Notes under the pieces: generated by a model
Databases searched by the model: none
Seen by the model: only the letters and a program-made list of their open reading frames with translations
What the model was told of the DNA's origin: nothing
Made by a program: the position numbers and the translations under genes
From: Colwellia sp. 20A7
Lineage (GTDB): Bacteria > Pseudomonadota > Gammaproteobacteria > Enterobacterales > Alteromonadaceae
DNA length: 64,000 bases
NCBI RefSeq assembly: GCF_009832865.1
Contig: NZ_CP047130.1
Location: 3,968,001 to 4,032,000 of the forward strand
Direction: 5' to 3'
In this document: in pieces, positions 30,080 to 42,822 of the stretch
Layout of the letters: every line of letters begins with the position of its first letter
How positions within the stretch are numbered: position 1 is the first letter of the stretch

Positions 30080-33000
30080 TTACGAACCTAAGTCTGCACT
30101 TAGTGCATCAGCTAACGCTTTTTCAGCATCATCAGCAGATACTTTCGTATCTTCATGTGCGTTAAAAGCAGCTTTCGCTTTAGCGCGTTCTTGATGATAA
30201 GCATAACCCGTACCTGCAGGGATTAAGCGACCAACAATAACGTTTTCTTTCAAGCCACGTAAGCCATCTTTCTTACCAGCAACAGCTGCTTCAGTAAGTA
30301 CACGAGTTGTTTCTTGGAAAGATGCAGCTGAAATGAATGATTCAGTTGCCAATGATGCTTTAGTAATACCCATCATTTGCATTTCATATTCAGCAGGCTG
30401 TTTGCCTTGCTCTTCAAGTTCACGGTTTGCGATATTAACGCGCGCCACTTCAACTTGCTCACCTTTAAGGAACTCACTATCACCCGCATCAAGAATTTCA
30501 CACTTACGAATCATTTGACGTACGATAACTTCGATATGCTTATCGTTAATCTTAACACCCTGTAAGCGGTATACTTCTTGTACTTCGTTCACAATGTAGT
30601 TAGCTACTGGAGCTACACCACGTAAACGTAAGATATCGTGAGGAGACTCTGGACCATCGGCGATAACTTCACCTTTAGCCACTTGCTCACCTTCAAACAC
30701 GTTTAATTGACGTGTTTTAGGTATCATCTCTTCGTATACTTCACCGCTAGGTTGAGTGATTAATAAACGCACTTTACCTTTAGTTTCTTTACCAAAGCCA
30801 ATAACACCAGTTTTCTCTGCAAGGATAGCAGGTAGTTTAGGTTTACGCGCTTCAAATAAATCAGCAACACGAGGAAGACCACCCGTGATATCACGAGTTT
30901 TCGAACTTGCTTGTGGTATACGAGCTAATGCATCACCAATACTTACATCCGCGCCATCTTCAAGGTTAACGATTGCATTACCTGGTAAATAGTAAAGTGC
31001 AGGTATTTCAGTACCAGCAATCATTACATCTTTACCTTTAGCATCAACTAATTTCAATGCTGGACGCATTTCTTTACCACTTGCGCTACGTTGTGCAGCT
31101 TCAGTAATAACAATGCTTGATAAACCAGTTAGCTCATCTGTTTGACGAACCATAGTTACGCCATCAATCAAATCAACAAATTGAACTTTACCTTTTACTT
31201 CCGTAATGATTGGATGTGTATGCGGGTCCCAGTTGGCTATTGTATCGCCAGCAGTTACAGGTTGCCCATCCATTTTAGAAAGTACAGCACCGTAAGGTAC
31301 TTTATAGTTTTCTGTTACACGACCCATTTCATCAATAACGGTTAACTCTGATGAACGTGAAGTTATTACTAGATGCTTATCAGAGTTAGTAACAAATTTA
31401 GCGTTCTGTAACTTCAGAGTACCTGAGTTGTTAACTTGAACACTATTTTCTGCTGAAGCTCTTGATGCCGCACCACCGATATGGAACGTACGCATGGTAA
31501 GCTGAGTACCAGGTTCACCAATTGATTGTGCTGCCACAACGCCAATTGCTTCACCTTGGTTAATCATATGACCACGAGCCAAATCACGACCGTAACAGTA
31601 TGCACAAATACCAAAATCAGTTTTACAAGTAATAATTGAACGTACTTTTATTTGATCCACTGAGTTTTCTTCAATTAGATCACATAATGCTTCATCAATT
31701 AACGTGTTACGTGGAAGTAATACTTCTTCGGTGTTTGGAATTAATACATCTTCACAAACTACACGACCTAATACTCGTTCACGTAACGGCTCAACAACAT
31801 CACCACCTTCAATTAGTGGAGTCATCAATAAGCCATCTTCTGTACCACAGTCATGCTCTGTTACCACTAAATCTTGCGCAACATCAACTAAACGACGAGT
31901 TAAGTAACCCGAGTTAGCTGTTTTAAGTGCTGTATCGGCCAAACCTTTACGTGCACCATGCGTTGAGATGAAGTATTCAGATACGTTCAAACCTTCACGG
32001 AAGTTAGCTTTGATTGGTGTTTCGATGATTGAACCATCTGGTTTAGCCATCAAGCCACGCATACCTGCTAACTGACGAATCTGAGCAGCACTACCACGAG
32101 CACCCGAGTCAGCCATCATAAAGATAGAGTTAAATGAATCTTGCTCTTCCATTACGCCGTCACGGTTTAACACTTGCTCTTTTGATAAGTTATCCATCAT
32201 CGCTTTAGATACTTTTTCGTTCGCAGACGACCAAATATCAATAACTTTGTTGTATTTCTCACCAGCAGTTACAAGACCTTGGTCAAACTGTGCTTGAATT
32301 TCAGCAACTTCTGCTTCTGAATCTTCAATGATAGTATATTTAGCATCAGGAATTACCATATCGTCGATACCTACAGAGGCACCCGCGATCATTGCATAAT
32401 GAAATCCTGTATACATAATTTGGTCTGCAAAGATAACTGTATCTTTCAAACCAAGATTACGATAAGCATGGTTGATCAATTTTGAGATAGCTTTTTTAGC
32501 TAACGGTTGATCAATAACATCATATGGTAAACCTTTAGGACAAACCTGCCATAAAATAGCACGACCTACCGTAGTATCACGTAAGCTAACTTTAGCTTCA
32601 AATTCGCCATCAGCATTTTTAATATGCTCAGTAATACGAATTTTAACACGAGCATGAAGTTCAGCAGCGCCAGTACGGTAAGCTTTTTCAGCTTCTTTAG
32701 TATCAACAAATACCATACCTTCACCTAAACCATTCACACGATCACGTGTTAGGTAATAAAGACCTAATACAACATCTTGTGAAGGAACGATGATTGGTTC
32801 ACCGTTTGCTGGTGCTAATACGTTGTTCGTTGACATCATCAACGTACGTGCTTCCATTTGTGCTTCGATTGTCAACGGTACATGTACCGCCATTTGGTCA
32901 CCATCGAAATCGGCATTGTATGCCGCACAAACTAATGGATGAAGATGAATTGCTTTACCTTCAATTAGCACTGGTTCAAACGCTTGGATACCTAATCTAT

Positions 33001-34288
33001 GCAATGTTGGTGCACGGTTAAGCATTACTGGATGTTCACGGATTACTTCATCAAGTACATCCCAAACTTCAGCGCCTTCACGTTCAACTAATTTCTTAGC
33101 TGCTTTGATAGTTGTAGCTAAACCACGACGCTCTAATACACCGTAGATAAATGGTTTGAATAATTCCAATGCCATTTTCTTTGGTAAACCACATTGATGT
33201 AATTTCAATGTTGGACCAACGGTGATTACAGAACGACCTGAGTAATCTACACGCTTACCAAGTAAGTTTTGACGGAAACGACCTTGCTTACCTTTAATCA
33301 TATCGGCAAGTGATTTAAGAGGACGTTTGTTAGAACCAGTAATAGCACGACCACGACGACCGTTATCTAAAAGTGCATCAACAGATTCTTGTAACATACG
33401 TTTTTCGTTACGTACGATAATATCTGGAGCAACTAAGTCTAGAAGACGTTTTAGACGGTTGTTACGGTTAATAACACGACGGTAAAGATCGTTAAGATCT
33501 GAAGTCGCAAAACGACCACCATCTAGTGGTACTAATGGACGTAAATCAGGCGGTAAAATTGGTAGAACATTCATAATCATCCACTCAGGCTTGTTGCCTG
33601 AAGCAGCGAATGCTTCCATTAATTTTAAACGCTTAGTGATTTTCTTACGCTTAGTTTCACTACCAATTTCAGGAAGCTCTTCACGCATTTGCGCTACTTC
33701 GCCGTCTAAATCAATTTGTTGTAGTAAAGCTAATACCGCTTCAGCACCCATTAAGGCGTCGAATTCATCACCATGTTCTTCTAACGCATCAAGATATTCT
33801 TCTTCCGTTAAAATCTGGCTTTTTTCTAGTGTTGTCATACCTGGTTCGGTAACAACATAAGATTCGAAATAAAGTACACGTTCAATATCACGTAATGTCA
33901 TATCAAGTAATAAACCAATACGCGAAGGTAATGATTTTAAGAACCAAATATGAGCAACAGGGCTAGCTAATTCGATATGCCCCATACGTTCACGACGAAC
34001 TTTAGTTAAGGTAACCTCAACGCCACATTTCTCACAGATAACACCGCGATGCTTTAAGCGCTTGTATTTACCACAAAGACATTCGTAGTCTTTTACTGGT
34101 CCAAAAATACGCGCACAAAATAAACCGTCACGTTCTGGTTTAAACGTACGATAGTTAATGGTTTCTGGCTTTTTAACTTCACCAAATGACCAAGAACGTA
34201 CCAAGTCCGGCGATGCTAGACCGATGCGAATACCATCAAAATCTTCTGTTTGATTTTGTTGCTTAAGAAACTTAAGTAAATCTTTCAC
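30080..34288 (-). CDS. rpoC: RNA polymerase beta-prime subunit
   Basis: The catalytic large subunit of RNA polymerase, 1402 residues, close to E. coli (1407). It shows the N-terminal zinc ribbon ([20 protein letters not shown]), the active-site [12 protein letters not shown] that binds Mg2+, the bridge-helix/trigger-loop region ([12 protein letters not shown]) and the second zinc site ([19 protein letters not shown]). It is co-transcribed with rpoB after a 114-bp gap and ends at a strong terminator. Confidence 0.99.
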   Translation of the reverse strand: MKDLLKFLKQQNQTEDFDGIRIGLASPDLVRSWSFGEVKKPETINYRTFKPERDGLFCARIFGPVKDYECLCGKYKRLKHRGVICEKCGVEVTLTKVRRERMGHIELASPVAHIWFLKSLPSRIGLLLDMTLRDIERVLYFESYVVTEPGMTTLEKSQILTEEEYLDALEEHGDEFDALMGAEAVLALLQQIDLDGEVAQMREELPEIGSETKRKKITKRLKLMEAFAASGNKPEWMIMNVLPILPPDLRPLVPLDGGRFATSDLNDLYRRVINRNNRLKRLLDLVAPDIIVRNEKRMLQESVDALLDNGRRGRAITGSNKRPLKSLADMIKGKQGRFRQNLLGKRVDYSGRSVITVGPTLKLHQCGLPKKMALELFKPFIYGVLERRGLATTIKAAKKLVEREGAEVWDVLDEVIREHPVMLNRAPTLHRLGIQAFEPVLIEGKAIHLHPLVCAAYNADFDGDQMAVHVPLTIEAQMEARTLMMSTNNVLAPANGEPIIVPSQDVVLGLYYLTRDRVNGLGEGMVFVDTKEAEKAYRTGAAELHARVKIRITEHIKNADGEFEAKVSLRDTTVGRAILWQVCPKGLPYDVIDQPLAKKAISKLINHAYRNLGLKDTVIFADQIMYTGFHYAMIAGASVGIDDMVIPDAKYTIIEDSEAEVAEIQAQFDQGLVTAGEKYNKVIDIWSSANEKVSKAMMDNLSKEQVLNRDGVMEEQDSFNSIFMMADSGARGSAAQIRQLAGMRGLMAKPDGSIIETPIKANFREGLNVSEYFISTHGARKGLADTALKTANSGYLTRRLVDVAQDLVVTEHDCGTEDGLLMTPLIEGGDVVEPLRERVLGRVVCEDVLIPNTEEVLLPRNTLIDEALCDLIEENSVDQIKVRSIITCKTDFGICAYCYGRDLARGHMINQGEAIGVVAAQSIGEPGTQLTMRTFHIGGAASRASAENSVQVNNSGTLKLQNAKFVTNSDKHLVITSRSSELTVIDEMGRVTENYKVPYGAVLSKMDGQPVTAGDTIANWDPHTHPIITEVKGKVQFVDLIDGVTMVRQTDELTGLSSIVITEAAQRSASGKEMRPALKLVDAKGKDVMIAGTEIPALYYLPGNAIVNLEDGADVSIGDALARIPQASSKTRDITGGLPRVADLFEARKPKLPAILAEKTGVIGFGKETKGKVRLLITQPSGEVYEEMIPKTRQLNVFEGEQVAKGEVIADGPESPHDILRLRGVAPVANYIVNEVQEVYRLQGVKINDKHIEVIVRQMIRKCEILDAGDSEFLKGEQVEVARVNIANRELEEQGKQPAEYEMQMMGITKASLATESFISAASFQETTRVLTEAAVAGKKDGLRGLKENVIVGRLIPAGTGYAYHQERAKAKAAFNAHEDTKVSADDAEKALADALSADLGS

Positions 34289-34402
34289 ACTATTCTCCTG
34301 TCGGAGTTAAATCTCTAGAAGGAGGTAAATATCTTACCTCCCCCCCTTACTGCGTCACGGATTATGTTAATACCCCGTGTTCAGCTACTTATTACTTAGA
34401 GC

Positions 34403-37400
34403 CTAATCTAAGTCTAGTTCAATATTAATACCTAAAGAGCGAATCTCTTTAAGTAATACATTGAATGACTCAGGAATACCCGGATCCATGCGATGATCAC
34501 CATCAACTAAGTTTTTATACATCTTAGTACGACCAGCAACATCATCAGATTTAACCGTAAGCATTTCTTGTAGAGTATAAGCCGCACCATATGCTTCTAA
34601 TGCCCATACTTCCATCTCACCGAAACGCTGACCACCGAACTGAGCTTTACCACCAAGTGGTTGCTGAGTTACTAATGAGTATGAACCAGTTGAACGAGCA
34701 TGCATTTTGTCATCAACTAAATGGTTTAGTTTCAACATATACATGTAGCCAACAGTTACAGGACGTTCAAACTCACGACCTGTACGACCATCAGTTAACG
34801 TAAACTGACCACTTTGTGGCATATCAGCAAGTACGAATAACTCTTTGATTTCTTTCTCAGCAGCACCATCAAATGCAGGCGTTGCAATCGGTAAACCTGC
34901 ACGCAAGTTACCAGCTAAACGCAATACTTCATCATCAGAGAAACTAGCAACATCAACTTCTTGACGAGATTCACCTACATTATAAACTTCTTGAAGGAAG
35001 TTACGTAGTTTATGAATTTCTTGTTGCGCTTCTAACATACGGTTGATTTTCTCACCGATACCGCGACAAGCCATACCTAAATGAGTTTCTAAAATCTGAC
35101 CGATGTTCATACGTGATGGAACACCTAACGGGTTAAGCACTACATCTACTGGCACACCGTATTGATCGTATGGCATATCTTCAACAGGTACTACGTTTGA
35201 AATAACACCTTTGTTACCATGACGACCAGCCATTTTATCACCTGGCTGAATACGACGTTTAACAGCTAAATAAACTTTAACTATTTTTAATACGCCTGGT
35301 TGTAAATCATCACCTTGAGTAATCTTACGACGCTTAACTTCAAATTTCTTATCAAAGTCTTCTTTAATGTTGTCGTATTGCTCGGCAATTTGTTCTAACT
35401 CAGCTTGTTGGCCTTCATCTGATAAGTTTTGTGTTAACCACTTATCACGAGACATTGAAGTTAGATCTGATTCACTTAAGCCTGCAGATAATAATAATTT
35501 CTTAGTACGTGCGTAAATACCATCTTCAAAAATGCTTAATTCATCGCCAAGATCTTTCTTAACTTCTTTAAGTTGCATTTCTTCAATTTCTACAGCACGA
35601 GCATCTTTTTCAACACCGTCGCGCGTAAATATTTGAACATCGATGATAGTACCTTTAACTGAATTTGGTACACGTAAAGAGCTGTCTTTAACATCAGCTG
35701 CTTTTTCACCAAAAATTGCTCGTAAAAGTTTTTCTTCTGGTGTTAATTGCGTTTCACCTTTAGGAGTAACTTTACCCACTAAAATGTCACCGCCATTAAC
35801 TTCAGCACCAATATAAACAACACCAGCTTCATCTAATTTAGATAATGCTGATTCACCAACGTTAGGAATATCAGCAGTAATTTCTTCTGATCCCAATTTA
35901 GTATCACGAGCGATACATGTTAGTTCTTGAATATGAATAGTAGTGAATCTGTCTTCAATTGCTACACGCTCAGATAACAACATTGAATCTTCAAAGTTGT
36001 AACCATTCCAAGGCATGAAAGCGATACGCATGTTTTGACCTAAAGCCAACTCACCCATATCTGTAGAAGGACCATCAGCTAATACATCACCGCGTACTAC
36101 TGGTTCACCCATACGACATACTGGACGTTGGTTGATACAAGTATTTTGGTTAGAACGTGTGTATTTAGTTAAGTTATAAATATCAATACCGGCTTCACCA
36201 GCATGCATTTCTTTTTCATTAACTTTTACAACGATACGTGAAGCATCAACATAACTAACAACACCACCACGTTTAGCAACCGCTGTTACACCAGAATCAA
36301 CTGCTACAACTTTCTCCATACCAGTACCAACTAACGGCTTATCTACGATAAGTGTTGGTACAGCTTGACGTTGCATGTTCGAACCCATCAAGGCTCTGTT
36401 AGCATCATCGTGCTCTAGGAACGGAATAAGAGACGCCGCAACAGAAATAATTTGTTGTGGAGATACATCCATATACTGAACTTCAGCAGCTGATTTTAGC
36501 GTGAAGTCATTTTTATGACGACAACTAACTAAATCTTCAGTTAAGTTATTCTTAGCATCACATACAGCATTTGCTTGTGCGATAACAAAGTTACCTTCTT
36601 CAATTGCTGAAAGGTAATCGATGTCATCAGTTACTGCACCATCAATCACTTTGCGATATGGCGTTTCTAAGAAACCAAAATCGTTAGTACGTGCGTAACA
36701 AGAAAGCGAGTTGATCAAACCAATGTTTGGACCCTCTGGCGTTTCGATTGGACAAACACGACCGTAATGCGTTGGATGTACATCACGTACTTCAAAACCA
36801 GCACGTTCACGCGTTAAACCACCAGGGCCTAAGGCAGAAATACGACGCTTATGCGTCACTTCTGATAACGGGTTGTTTTGATCCATAAACTGAGACAATT
36901 GTGAAGAGCCAAAGAACTCTTTCACTGCCGCAGAAATTGGTTTAGCATTGATTAAATCTTGTGGCATGATCGCATCTAAGTCACCAAGACTTAAACGTTC
37001 ACGTACAGCACGCTCAACACGAACTAAACCTACACGGAATTGGTTTTCAGCCATTTCGCCAACAGAACGAATACGACGGTTACCTAAATGATCGATATCA
37101 TCAACTTCACCTTTACCGTCACGAATGTCGATAAGAGTTTTCATTACTGAAACAATATCTTCTTTAGATAAGACACCTGAACCAATATCGTCAGCATTAC
37201 CAACACGACGGTTAAACTTCATACGACCAACAGTCGATAAGTCATAACGTTCAGAAGCAAAGAATAGATTATTAAATAATGTATCCGCAGCATCTTTTGT
37301 TGGTGGCTCGCCTGGGCGCATCATACGGTAAATTTCAACCATTGCTTCTAGGCGGTTTGTTGAACTATCCACACGTAAAGTATCTGACATATATGAACCA

Positions 37401-38431
37401 ACATCGAATTCATTCATATACAAAGTAGATATTGTTTTATGACCTGCTTGGCTAAGCTCTGCTAATAACTCTAATGTTAATTCAGCATTCGCTTCAGCTA
37501 CAACTTCACCTGTAGATTTATCGATGTAAGCTTTTGATAAAACTTTACCAACAATATATTCAGCTGGTACTTCTAGCTTTTCAATTTTTGCTTTTTCTAA
37601 AGAACGAATATGTCGTGCAGTGATACGACGACCTGATTCAATTAATACTTCACCTTTCTTAATTGAAATGTCGAACGTAGCAGTTTCACCACGTAGACGA
37701 TCAGGAATAAGATCCATAACCAACTTATCACCTTTGATAACAAAGTTAGTTGTGTCATAGAAAATATCTAAAATTTCTTCTGTAGAATATTCTAATGCTC
37801 GTAGCATAATTGACGCTGGTAATTTACGACGTCTATCGATACGAACAAATAAGTTATCTTTTGGATCGAATTCAAAATCTAACCATGAACCACGGTAAGG
37901 AATAACGCGTGCGTTATATAAAACTTTACCCGATGAATGCGTTTTACCTTTATCGTGATCAAAGAATACACCAGGTGAACGGTGTAATTGTGAAACGATA
38001 ACACGCTCAGTACCATTAATTACAAAAGTACCGTTATCTGTCATCAACGGGATTTCACCCATGTACACTTCTTGTTCTTTGATATCTTTTACAGTACCTG
38101 CCGGAGCTTCTTTATCGTAAACCACTAAGCGTAATTTAACGCGTAGCGGTGCAGAATAAGTTACACCACGTATTTGACATTCTTTAACATCAAATAACGG
38201 TTCACCTAAACGATAGCTTACATATTGTAATTCTGAGCTACCTGAATAAGCTTTAATTGGGAAAATAGAACGGAAAGCAGCCTCTAGACCGGTTTCACCT
38301 GTGGTATCAATATCAATAAACTTGCGGAAAGAATCGAGTTGAATGGACAACAAAAATGGATATTCCATTACTTGTACACTTTTACCAAAGTCCTTTCTAA
38401 TTCGCTTTTTCTCAAAGTATGAGTAAGCCAT
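34403..38431 (-). CDS. rpoB: RNA polymerase beta subunit
   Basis: 1342 residues, the same length as E. coli RpoB, when begun at the ATG giving [24 protein letters not shown] lies just upstream. An upstream in-frame start at 38461 would add 10 atypical residues. The rifampicin region ([20 protein letters not shown] and [20 protein letters not shown]) looks wild type. The C-terminal [20 protein letters not shown] is intact. It lies downstream of rplL with an attenuator between, and upstream of rpoC. Confidence 0.99.
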   Translation of the reverse strand: MAYSYFEKKRIRKDFGKSVQVMEYPFLLSIQLDSFRKFIDIDTTGETGLEAAFRSIFPIKAYSGSSELQYVSYRLGEPLFDVKECQIRGVTYSAPLRVKLRLVVYDKEAPAGTVKDIKEQEVYMGEIPLMTDNGTFVINGTERVIVSQLHRSPGVFFDHDKGKTHSSGKVLYNARVIPYRGSWLDFEFDPKDNLFVRIDRRRKLPASIMLRALEYSTEEILDIFYDTTNFVIKGDKLVMDLIPDRLRGETATFDISIKKGEVLIESGRRITARHIRSLEKAKIEKLEVPAEYIVGKVLSKAYIDKSTGEVVAEANAELTLELLAELSQAGHKTISTLYMNEFDVGSYMSDTLRVDSSTNRLEAMVEIYRMMRPGEPPTKDAADTLFNNLFFASERYDLSTVGRMKFNRRVGNADDIGSGVLSKEDIVSVMKTLIDIRDGKGEVDDIDHLGNRRIRSVGEMAENQFRVGLVRVERAVRERLSLGDLDAIMPQDLINAKPISAAVKEFFGSSQLSQFMDQNNPLSEVTHKRRISALGPGGLTRERAGFEVRDVHPTHYGRVCPIETPEGPNIGLINSLSCYARTNDFGFLETPYRKVIDGAVTDDIDYLSAIEEGNFVIAQANAVCDAKNNLTEDLVSCRHKNDFTLKSAAEVQYMDVSPQQIISVAASLIPFLEHDDANRALMGSNMQRQAVPTLIVDKPLVGTGMEKVVAVDSGVTAVAKRGGVVSYVDASRIVVKVNEKEMHAGEAGIDIYNLTKYTRSNQNTCINQRPVCRMGEPVVRGDVLADGPSTDMGELALGQNMRIAFMPWNGYNFEDSMLLSERVAIEDRFTTIHIQELTCIARDTKLGSEEITADIPNVGESALSKLDEAGVVYIGAEVNGGDILVGKVTPKGETQLTPEEKLLRAIFGEKAADVKDSSLRVPNSVKGTIIDVQIFTRDGVEKDARAVEIEEMQLKEVKKDLGDELSIFEDGIYARTKKLLLSAGLSESDLTSMSRDKWLTQNLSDEGQQAELEQIAEQYDNIKEDFDKKFEVKRRKITQGDDLQPGVLKIVKVYLAVKRRIQPGDKMAGRHGNKGVISNVVPVEDMPYDQYGVPVDVVLNPLGVPSRMNIGQILETHLGMACRGIGEKINRMLEAQQEIHKLRNFLQEVYNVGESRQEVDVASFSDDEVLRLAGNLRAGLPIATPAFDGAAEKEIKELFVLADMPQSGQFTLTDGRTGREFERPVTVGYMYMLKLNHLVDDKMHARSTGSYSLVTQQPLGGKAQFGGQRFGEMEVWALEAYGAAYTLQEMLTVKSDDVAGRTKMYKNLVDGDHRMDPGIPESFNVLLKEIRSLGINIELDLD

Positions 38432-38610
38432 GGGGTTCCTCAGCTTGCTGGTTATGGCCAAATCTGTCTTGTAAGTAATCCCTACATAGACAGGTTATTT
38501 AGATAATGTTTACGTCTAAACATTACTAGATGATCAAAAGTCATCTAACACTTAATAATGCACTGTTTTCTTAAAAAAACATATTATGTTTTTCTAGCAA
38601 TAAAAAGCGC

Positions 38611-38650
38611 AAAAAGGCCGGTGACGTTTAAATCACCAGCCATGCCTTTT
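38611..38650 (-). terminator. Attenuator between rplL and rpoB
   Basis: On the minus strand GGCTGGTGA and TCACCGGCC pair around an 8-base loop and are followed by TTTTT. Its place between rplL and rpoB matches the partial terminator known in E. coli, which lowers rpoBC expression relative to the ribosomal proteins. Confidence 0.85.
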
Positions 38651-38677
38651 CAGGCAAATAATCTGTTTATTAACAGA

Positions 38678-39043
38678 CTATTTGATCTCAACAGAAGCAC
38701 CAGCTTCTTCAAGAGTTTTCTTAAGCTCTTCAGCTTCAGCTTTATCTACGCCTTCTTTAAGCGTACCAAGAGCTTCAACTAAGTCTTTAGCTTCTTTAAG
38801 GCCTAAACCTGTAGCGCCACGAACTGCTTTGATTACTGCAACTTTCTTCTCACCGAAGCTAGTTAAAACAACGTCAAATTCACTTTGTTCTTCAGCAGCA
38901 CCACCAGCGTCACCGCCAGCAACAGCAACAGCTGCAGCAGCTGATACGCCGAATTTTTCTTCCATTGCTTCGATTAATGCAACAACGTCCATTACTGACA
39001 TTTCAGCAACTGCGTTTAAGATATCGTCTTTTGAAATAGACAT
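38678..39043 (-). CDS. rplL: 50S ribosomal protein L7/L12
   Basis: The flexible stalk protein that recruits translation factors. At 121 residues it has the normal length, an N-terminal dimerisation helix ([20 protein letters not shown]), an Ala/Gly-rich hinge, and the C-terminal factor-binding domain ([27 protein letters not shown]). It is co-transcribed with rplJ. Confidence 0.98.
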   Translation of the reverse strand: MSISKDDILNAVAEMSVMDVVALIEAMEEKFGVSAAAAVAVAGGDAGGAAEEQSEFDVVLTSFGEKKVAVIKAVRGATGLGLKEAKDLVEALGTLKEGVDKAEAEELKKTLEEAGASVEIK

Positions 39044-39149
39044 ACTATAATTTCCTAATTTTTAATAAACAGATTCTTTTTATAAAAAATACTGTTTGAA
39101 ATAACTATAAATACAAAAAGCTTGGTTATAAGCAATAAACTTAAATAAC

Positions 39150-39644
39150 CTATGCAGCTTCCTGTTCTTTCTGATCGCGAACTGCAGCAATCGTGCGGAC
39201 TAACTTGCCTGCAGATGCTTCTTTCATGACGCTCATTAAACGGGCAATAGCTTCGTCGTAAGTAGGTAGCTTAGCTAACATATTTACGTCTACAACATTA
39301 CCTTCAAATGCAGCTGCTTTTAATTCAAATTTTTCGTTAGTTTTAGCGAAATCTGTGAATAAACGTGCAGCAGCACCTGGATGTTCGTTTGAAAATGCAA
39401 TTAGTGTAGGTCCTTTAAATGTGTCATCAACACATTCAAATTCAGTACCTGCTACCGCACGACGTGCTAATGTATTACGGACAACTTTCATCCATACGCC
39501 ATTCTCACGTGCTTGCTTACGTAGCACTGTAATTGCTTCAACTGTTACACCGCGGGCATCCGCAATAACAACTGATTGAGCGCCAGCGGCAGCTTCTTGA
39601 ACTTCAGCAACAATTGCTTTTTTGTCATCAAGATTGATAGCCAT
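39150..39644 (-). CDS. rplJ: 50S ribosomal protein L10
   Basis: L10 anchors the L7/L12 stalk and, with L12, represses its own mRNA. The start [20 protein letters not shown] is supported by AGGAG upstream; the ATG of 39644 is chosen over an earlier in-frame start that adds 7 residues. The product has 164 residues. The long 5' leader (39645-39930) has the expected position for the autoregulatory L10-binding structure. Confidence 0.97.
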   Translation of the reverse strand: MAINLDDKKAIVAEVQEAAAGAQSVVIADARGVTVEAITVLRKQARENGVWMKVVRNTLARRAVAGTEFECVDDTFKGPTLIAFSNEHPGAAARLFTDFAKTNEKFELKAAAFEGNVVDVNMLAKLPTYDEAIARLMSVMKEASAGKLVRTIAAVRDQKEQEAA

Positions 39645-39930
39645 TGGCTTTAACTCCTGGTTCACCGGGGTTTATGCCGGTATTTACAATCCCTAGAATA
39701 CATAATTGCATACTAGGCCATTACGGCGAGGACCAGAATTTAAGGAAAAAATATCTGGGTAATCACCATCTACGTAGGAAATATTAAGTTCTTATCTTCA
39801 TCAGAAATCCAGAAGGAAAACCTATCCAATAAAAACTCCTACGGTCTTGGACGGGGGTCATGTTATTGTTATCTAAAAGACTTCCATCTAAAAGCAGTAA
39901 CACAACTCCTACCAAAATTTAAGGGGCGAG

Positions 39931-39959
39931 ATTATAGGTTATAATTTCGCCCTTGTAAA
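39931..39959 (-). promoter_or_regulatory. Promoter of rplJL-rpoBC
   Basis: On the minus strand TTTACA, a 17-bp spacer and TATAAT lie in the 325-bp rplA-rplJ gap, at the position of the E. coli L10 promoter. It leaves a leader of about 285 bases before rplJ, room for L10 autoregulation. Confidence 0.82.
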
Positions 39960-39990
39960 GGTTCAATAATGAAACTTCACTTTAACAACA

Positions 39991-40689
39991 TTAAGCTTGT
40001 ACTAAGCTAGCTTGGTTAACGGCAACGCCGGCACCCATAGTTGTTGAAAGTGAAACTTTCTTAAGGTATTGACCTTTAGCATTTGCTGGTTTTGCTTTTT
40101 TAAGCGCTTCTAGCAAAAACTCTAAGTTTTCTTGCAATTGTGCAGGTTCGAAATCAGCCTTACCGATAGTAGTATGGATGATACCGTTCTTGTCGTTGCG
40201 GTAACGAACTTGACCAGACTTAGCGTTTTTAACAGCGCCAGCTACGTCAGGAGTTACAGTACCAACTTTAGGGTTAGGCATTAAACCACGAGGGCCTAAG
40301 ATTTGACCTAGTTGACCAACAACACGCATAGCGTCAGGAGAAGCGATTACAACATCAAAGTTCATTTCGCCTTTCTTAACTAGCTCAGCTAAATCTTCCA
40401 TACCAACTACATCGGCACCGGCTTCTTTAGCTTTTTCTGCATTTGCACCTTGTGTAAATACAGCAACACGTACATCACGGCCAGTACCATTTGGTAACAC
40501 AGCAGCACCACGAACGTTTTGATCTGATTTACGAGCATCAATACCAAGATTTACAGCAACATCTACGCTTTCACGGAATTTTGCTGTAGCAAATTCTTTT
40601 AATAAAGAAACTGCTTCAGTGATATCATATTCTTTTGTTACGTCTACTTTTTCACGGATAAGACGAGCGCGTTTTGATAATTTAGCCAT
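39991..40689 (-). CDS. rplA: 50S ribosomal protein L1
   Basis: L1 forms the mobile stalk that handles E-site tRNA and represses the rplKA mRNA. 232 residues, starting [16 protein letters not shown]. The L1 signature [20 protein letters not shown] is present. It follows rplK by 3 bp, so the two are translationally coupled. Confidence 0.98.
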   Translation of the reverse strand: MAKLSKRARLIREKVDVTKEYDITEAVSLLKEFATAKFRESVDVAVNLGIDARKSDQNVRGAAVLPNGTGRDVRVAVFTQGANAEKAKEAGADVVGMEDLAELVKKGEMNFDVVIASPDAMRVVGQLGQILGPRGLMPNPKVGTVTPDVAGAVKNAKSGQVRYRNDKNGIIHTTIGKADFEPAQLQENLEFLLEALKKAKPANAKGQYLKKVSLSTTMGAGVAVNQASLVQA

Positions 40690-40692
40690 TGA

Positions 40693-41121
40693 TTAGTCCT
40701 CTACCACTAAACCCATTGAACGAGCAGAACCCGCAATGGTACGCACTGCAGCTTCTAATGAACCAGCAGTTAAATCAGATTCTTTTGTCTTAACGATTTC
40801 TTCAAGTTGTGCTGTAGTAACAGTACCAACTTTTTCTGTGTTAGGACGACCAGAACCACTTTTAACACCAGCAGCTTTTAATAATAAATAAGCAGCAGGT
40901 GGAGTTTTAGTTTCGAAAGTAAACGAACGGTCATTATATACAGTAATTACTACTGGAACCGGAGCGCCTTTTTCTAAAGAATCTGTTTTCGCGTTAAACG
41001 CTTTACAGAATTCCATGATGTTAACACCATGTTGACCTAATGCAGGACCAACCGGTGGTGACGGGTTAGCTGCACCAGCAGCTACTTGTAGCTTGATTAA
41101 AGCTTGGACTTTTTTAGCCAT
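40693..41121 (-). CDS. rplK: 50S ribosomal protein L11
   Basis: L11 is part of the GTPase-associated centre and is needed for the RelA stringent response. 142 residues, with [20 protein letters not shown] followed by [14 protein letters not shown], and a C-terminal RNA-binding domain ending [12 protein letters not shown]. It heads the rplKA operon behind its own promoter. Confidence 0.98.
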   Translation of the reverse strand: MAKKVQALIKLQVAAGAANPSPPVGPALGQHGVNIMEFCKAFNAKTDSLEKGAPVPVVITVYNDRSFTFETKTPPAAYLLLKAAGVKSGSGRPNTEKVGTVTTAQLEEIVKTKESDLTAGSLEAAVRTIAGSARSMGLVVED

Positions 41122-41258
41122 TTTTAAATACCTTTATTGTGGGTAGTTAACGCAAATCACTGTGTAACAGTATTCGCTTCCCTGTTTACTAAACCGTATT
41201 TTCACTTTTTTAATTAAAAAAGGTAGATTTAGGTCGCGCTAAAAAAACGCGGCAGCGG

Positions 41259-41288
41259 ATTATATATTAATCAACCACCAAATTTCAA
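41259..41288 (-). promoter_or_regulatory. Promoter of rplKA
   Basis: On the minus strand TTGAAA, an 18-bp spacer and TATAAT lie about 140 bp upstream of rplK, just after the nusG terminator, matching the position of the E. coli L11 promoter. Confidence 0.7.
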
Positions 41289-41330
41289 GCACTTTTCGAA
41301 TAAGCCTAATGAATAGATATAAAAAAACCA

Positions 41331-41352
41331 AAGGCTAAGCTTTGGTTTTTTT
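41331..41352 (-). terminator. secE-nusG terminator
   Basis: An AACCAAAG / CTTTGGTT stem, flanked by A- and T-runs, lies about 25 bp after the nusG stop codon. Confidence 0.9.
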
Positions 41353-41376
41353 ATTGATCATTTGATATACAGAAGC

Positions 41377-41988
41377 TTAACTTCCTTTTTCAACCTGACC
41401 AAACTCAAGATCAACAGGAGTTGAACGACCAAAAATAAGTACTGATACTTTAATTCTGTTCTTCTCGTAATCAAGTTCTTCAACAACACCATTGAAATCT
41501 GCAAATGGTCCGTCAATAACACGGATAACTTCACCTGGTTCAAACAATGTTTTAGGCTTAGGCTTATCAGTATCAACTAAACGTTGTAAAATACGATCCG
41601 CTTCTTTTTGGGTTATTGGTGCTGGTCTTTCTTTAGTACCACCAATGAAACCTAATACGCGTGGAACACTTTTAACTAAATGCCATGATTCATCATCTAG
41701 TTCCATATGAACTAGTACATAACCTGGGAAGAATTTACGAGAACTTTTACGCTTTTGACCAGCTCTCATTTCCACTACTTCTTCAGTAGGTACTAAAATC
41801 TCGCCAAACTTTTCTTGTAAACCATTAATTTCAATATGTTCAACTAATGTTTTTTGAACGCGACCTTCATAGCCAGAGAATGCCTGTACAACATACCATC
41901 TAAGCTTTGGATTTTGATTAACAACTTTTTCTTCTGCTTCTTCGCCTTCGCTACCATCAACAGAATTTTCAATAAAACCTTCAGACAT
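41377..41988 (-). CDS. nusG: Transcription termination/antitermination factor NusG
   Basis: NusG binds RNA polymerase, suppresses pausing and links it to Rho or to ribosomal S10. The ATG at 41988 ([12 protein letters not shown]) has GAAGG upstream and overlaps the secE stop as TAATG, so the two are coupled. The product is 203 residues against about 181 in E. coli; the extra part is an acidic N-terminal tail of about 25 residues before [18 protein letters not shown]. The NGN domain and the C-terminal KOW ([18 protein letters not shown]) are both present. A longer in-frame extension to 42126 overlaps secE and is rejected. Confidence 0.96.
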   Translation of the reverse strand: MSEGFIENSVDGSEGEEAEEKVVNQNPKLRWYVVQAFSGYEGRVQKTLVEHIEINGLQEKFGEILVPTEEVVEMRAGQKRKSSRKFFPGYVLVHMELDDESWHLVKSVPRVLGFIGGTKERPAPITQKEADRILQRLVDTDKPKPKTLFEPGEVIRVIDGPFADFNGVVEELDYEKNRIKVSVLIFGRSTPVDLEFGQVEKGS

Positions 41989-42371
41989 TATAATACCTTC
42001 ATACCTGTAATTAAGCCGACTGCCCAGAAAAGAACAGAATCTAAACCCCAAAGTAGTAATGACATTAACAATGTAACCACTAAAACAATACCCGTTGTTT
42101 GGATAGCTTCTTGGCGAGTTGGCCAAACGACTTTACGAACTTCAGTTCGTGATTCTTTAGCAAATGCAACAGCAGTACGACCCTTTAATGTTTGCATAGC
42201 AATTAAACCTGCAACACCTACAGCAACTACAACACCGACAGCGCGTAGTAATACTGATTCTTGACCATAATAATAGTTACCACCAATAGCAGCAATTAAT
42301 AATAAGACAATAACGCCCCATTTTAAGCCGTCTAATGAGTTACTTGGTTGTTCTTCTGTACTTGCATTCAT
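41988..42371 (-). CDS. secE: Protein translocase subunit SecE
   Basis: SecE stabilises the SecYEG channel in the inner membrane. From ATG 42371 the product has 127 residues, the E. coli length, with three hydrophobic segments ([52 protein letters not shown]) and the conserved cytoplasmic [11 protein letters not shown] just before the last. An upstream start at 42395 would add 8 residues. It is co-transcribed with nusG and probably with the upstream tRNA-Trp. Confidence 0.95.
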   Translation of the reverse strand: MNASTEEQPSNSLDGLKWGVIVLLLIAAIGGNYYYGQESVLLRAVGVVVAVGVAGLIAMQTLKGRTAVAFAKESRTEVRKVVWPTRQEAIQTTGIVLVVTLLMSLLLWGLDSVLFWAVGLITGMKVL

Positions 42372-42442
42372 ATTTCTATCCGTAATTGTCATCAAATGTG
42401 AAATTGTTTAGAAACGCGATTTACGCGAAGCCTTTATCAAAA

Positions 42443-42519
42443 TGGCAGGGGTGGAGAGACTCGAACTCCCAACCATCGGTTTTGGAGACCGCTGTTCTAC
42501 CAATTGGAACTACACCCCT
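42443..42519 (-). tRNA. tRNA-Trp (anticodon CCA)
   Basis: A 77-base cloverleaf including encoded 3' CCA: acceptor AGGGGTG / CACCCCT, anticodon loop CTCCAAA with CCA, and T-arm GGGAG-TTCGAGT-CTCTC. The gene is 71 bp upstream of secE, as in other gammaproteobacteria. Confidence 0.97.
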
Positions 42520-42624
42520 ACAATGCATTTAGCATTAAAAACGCCTACTAAAGCAATAGCTACACTTATCGGGTTTAATCTTAGTTTTTTTGGGAATTAA
42601 GAGATACTCGAGAAGTGAGGCGCT

Positions 42625-42652
42625 ATTATACTCAGTCAATCAGTTTACTCAA
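42625..42652 (-). promoter_or_regulatory. Promoter of tRNA-Trp-secE-nusG
   Basis: On the minus strand TTGAGT, a 16-bp spacer and TATAAT are followed by the GC-rich discriminator AGCGCC, typical of stringently controlled stable-RNA promoters. Confidence 0.7.
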
Positions 42653-42822
42653 GGGATATTTACAAGATAATCCATAGCAGCCCCATATAAAATTAGGTTT
42701 CGTTTTAAAAAATAGCCTTGAAGTAGTTAACTACCTAGGTGAATAAATAGGATTTCTTACATAATCCAACCTGATAGTTATCAGTATACAAAGCTAAAAT
42801 CAAACGTCAAACATTGTGGATA

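Noticed and set aside
38682..39050. 122-codon plus-strand frame opposite rplL
   Set aside because: It is the antisense shadow of rplL; its Ala/Ser/Pro-rich composition reflects the L7/L12 hinge codons.
41989..42126. N-terminal extension of NusG by 46 codons
   Set aside because: It overlaps secE in another frame; the ATG at 41988 has a ribosome-binding site and gives the usual NusG architecture.
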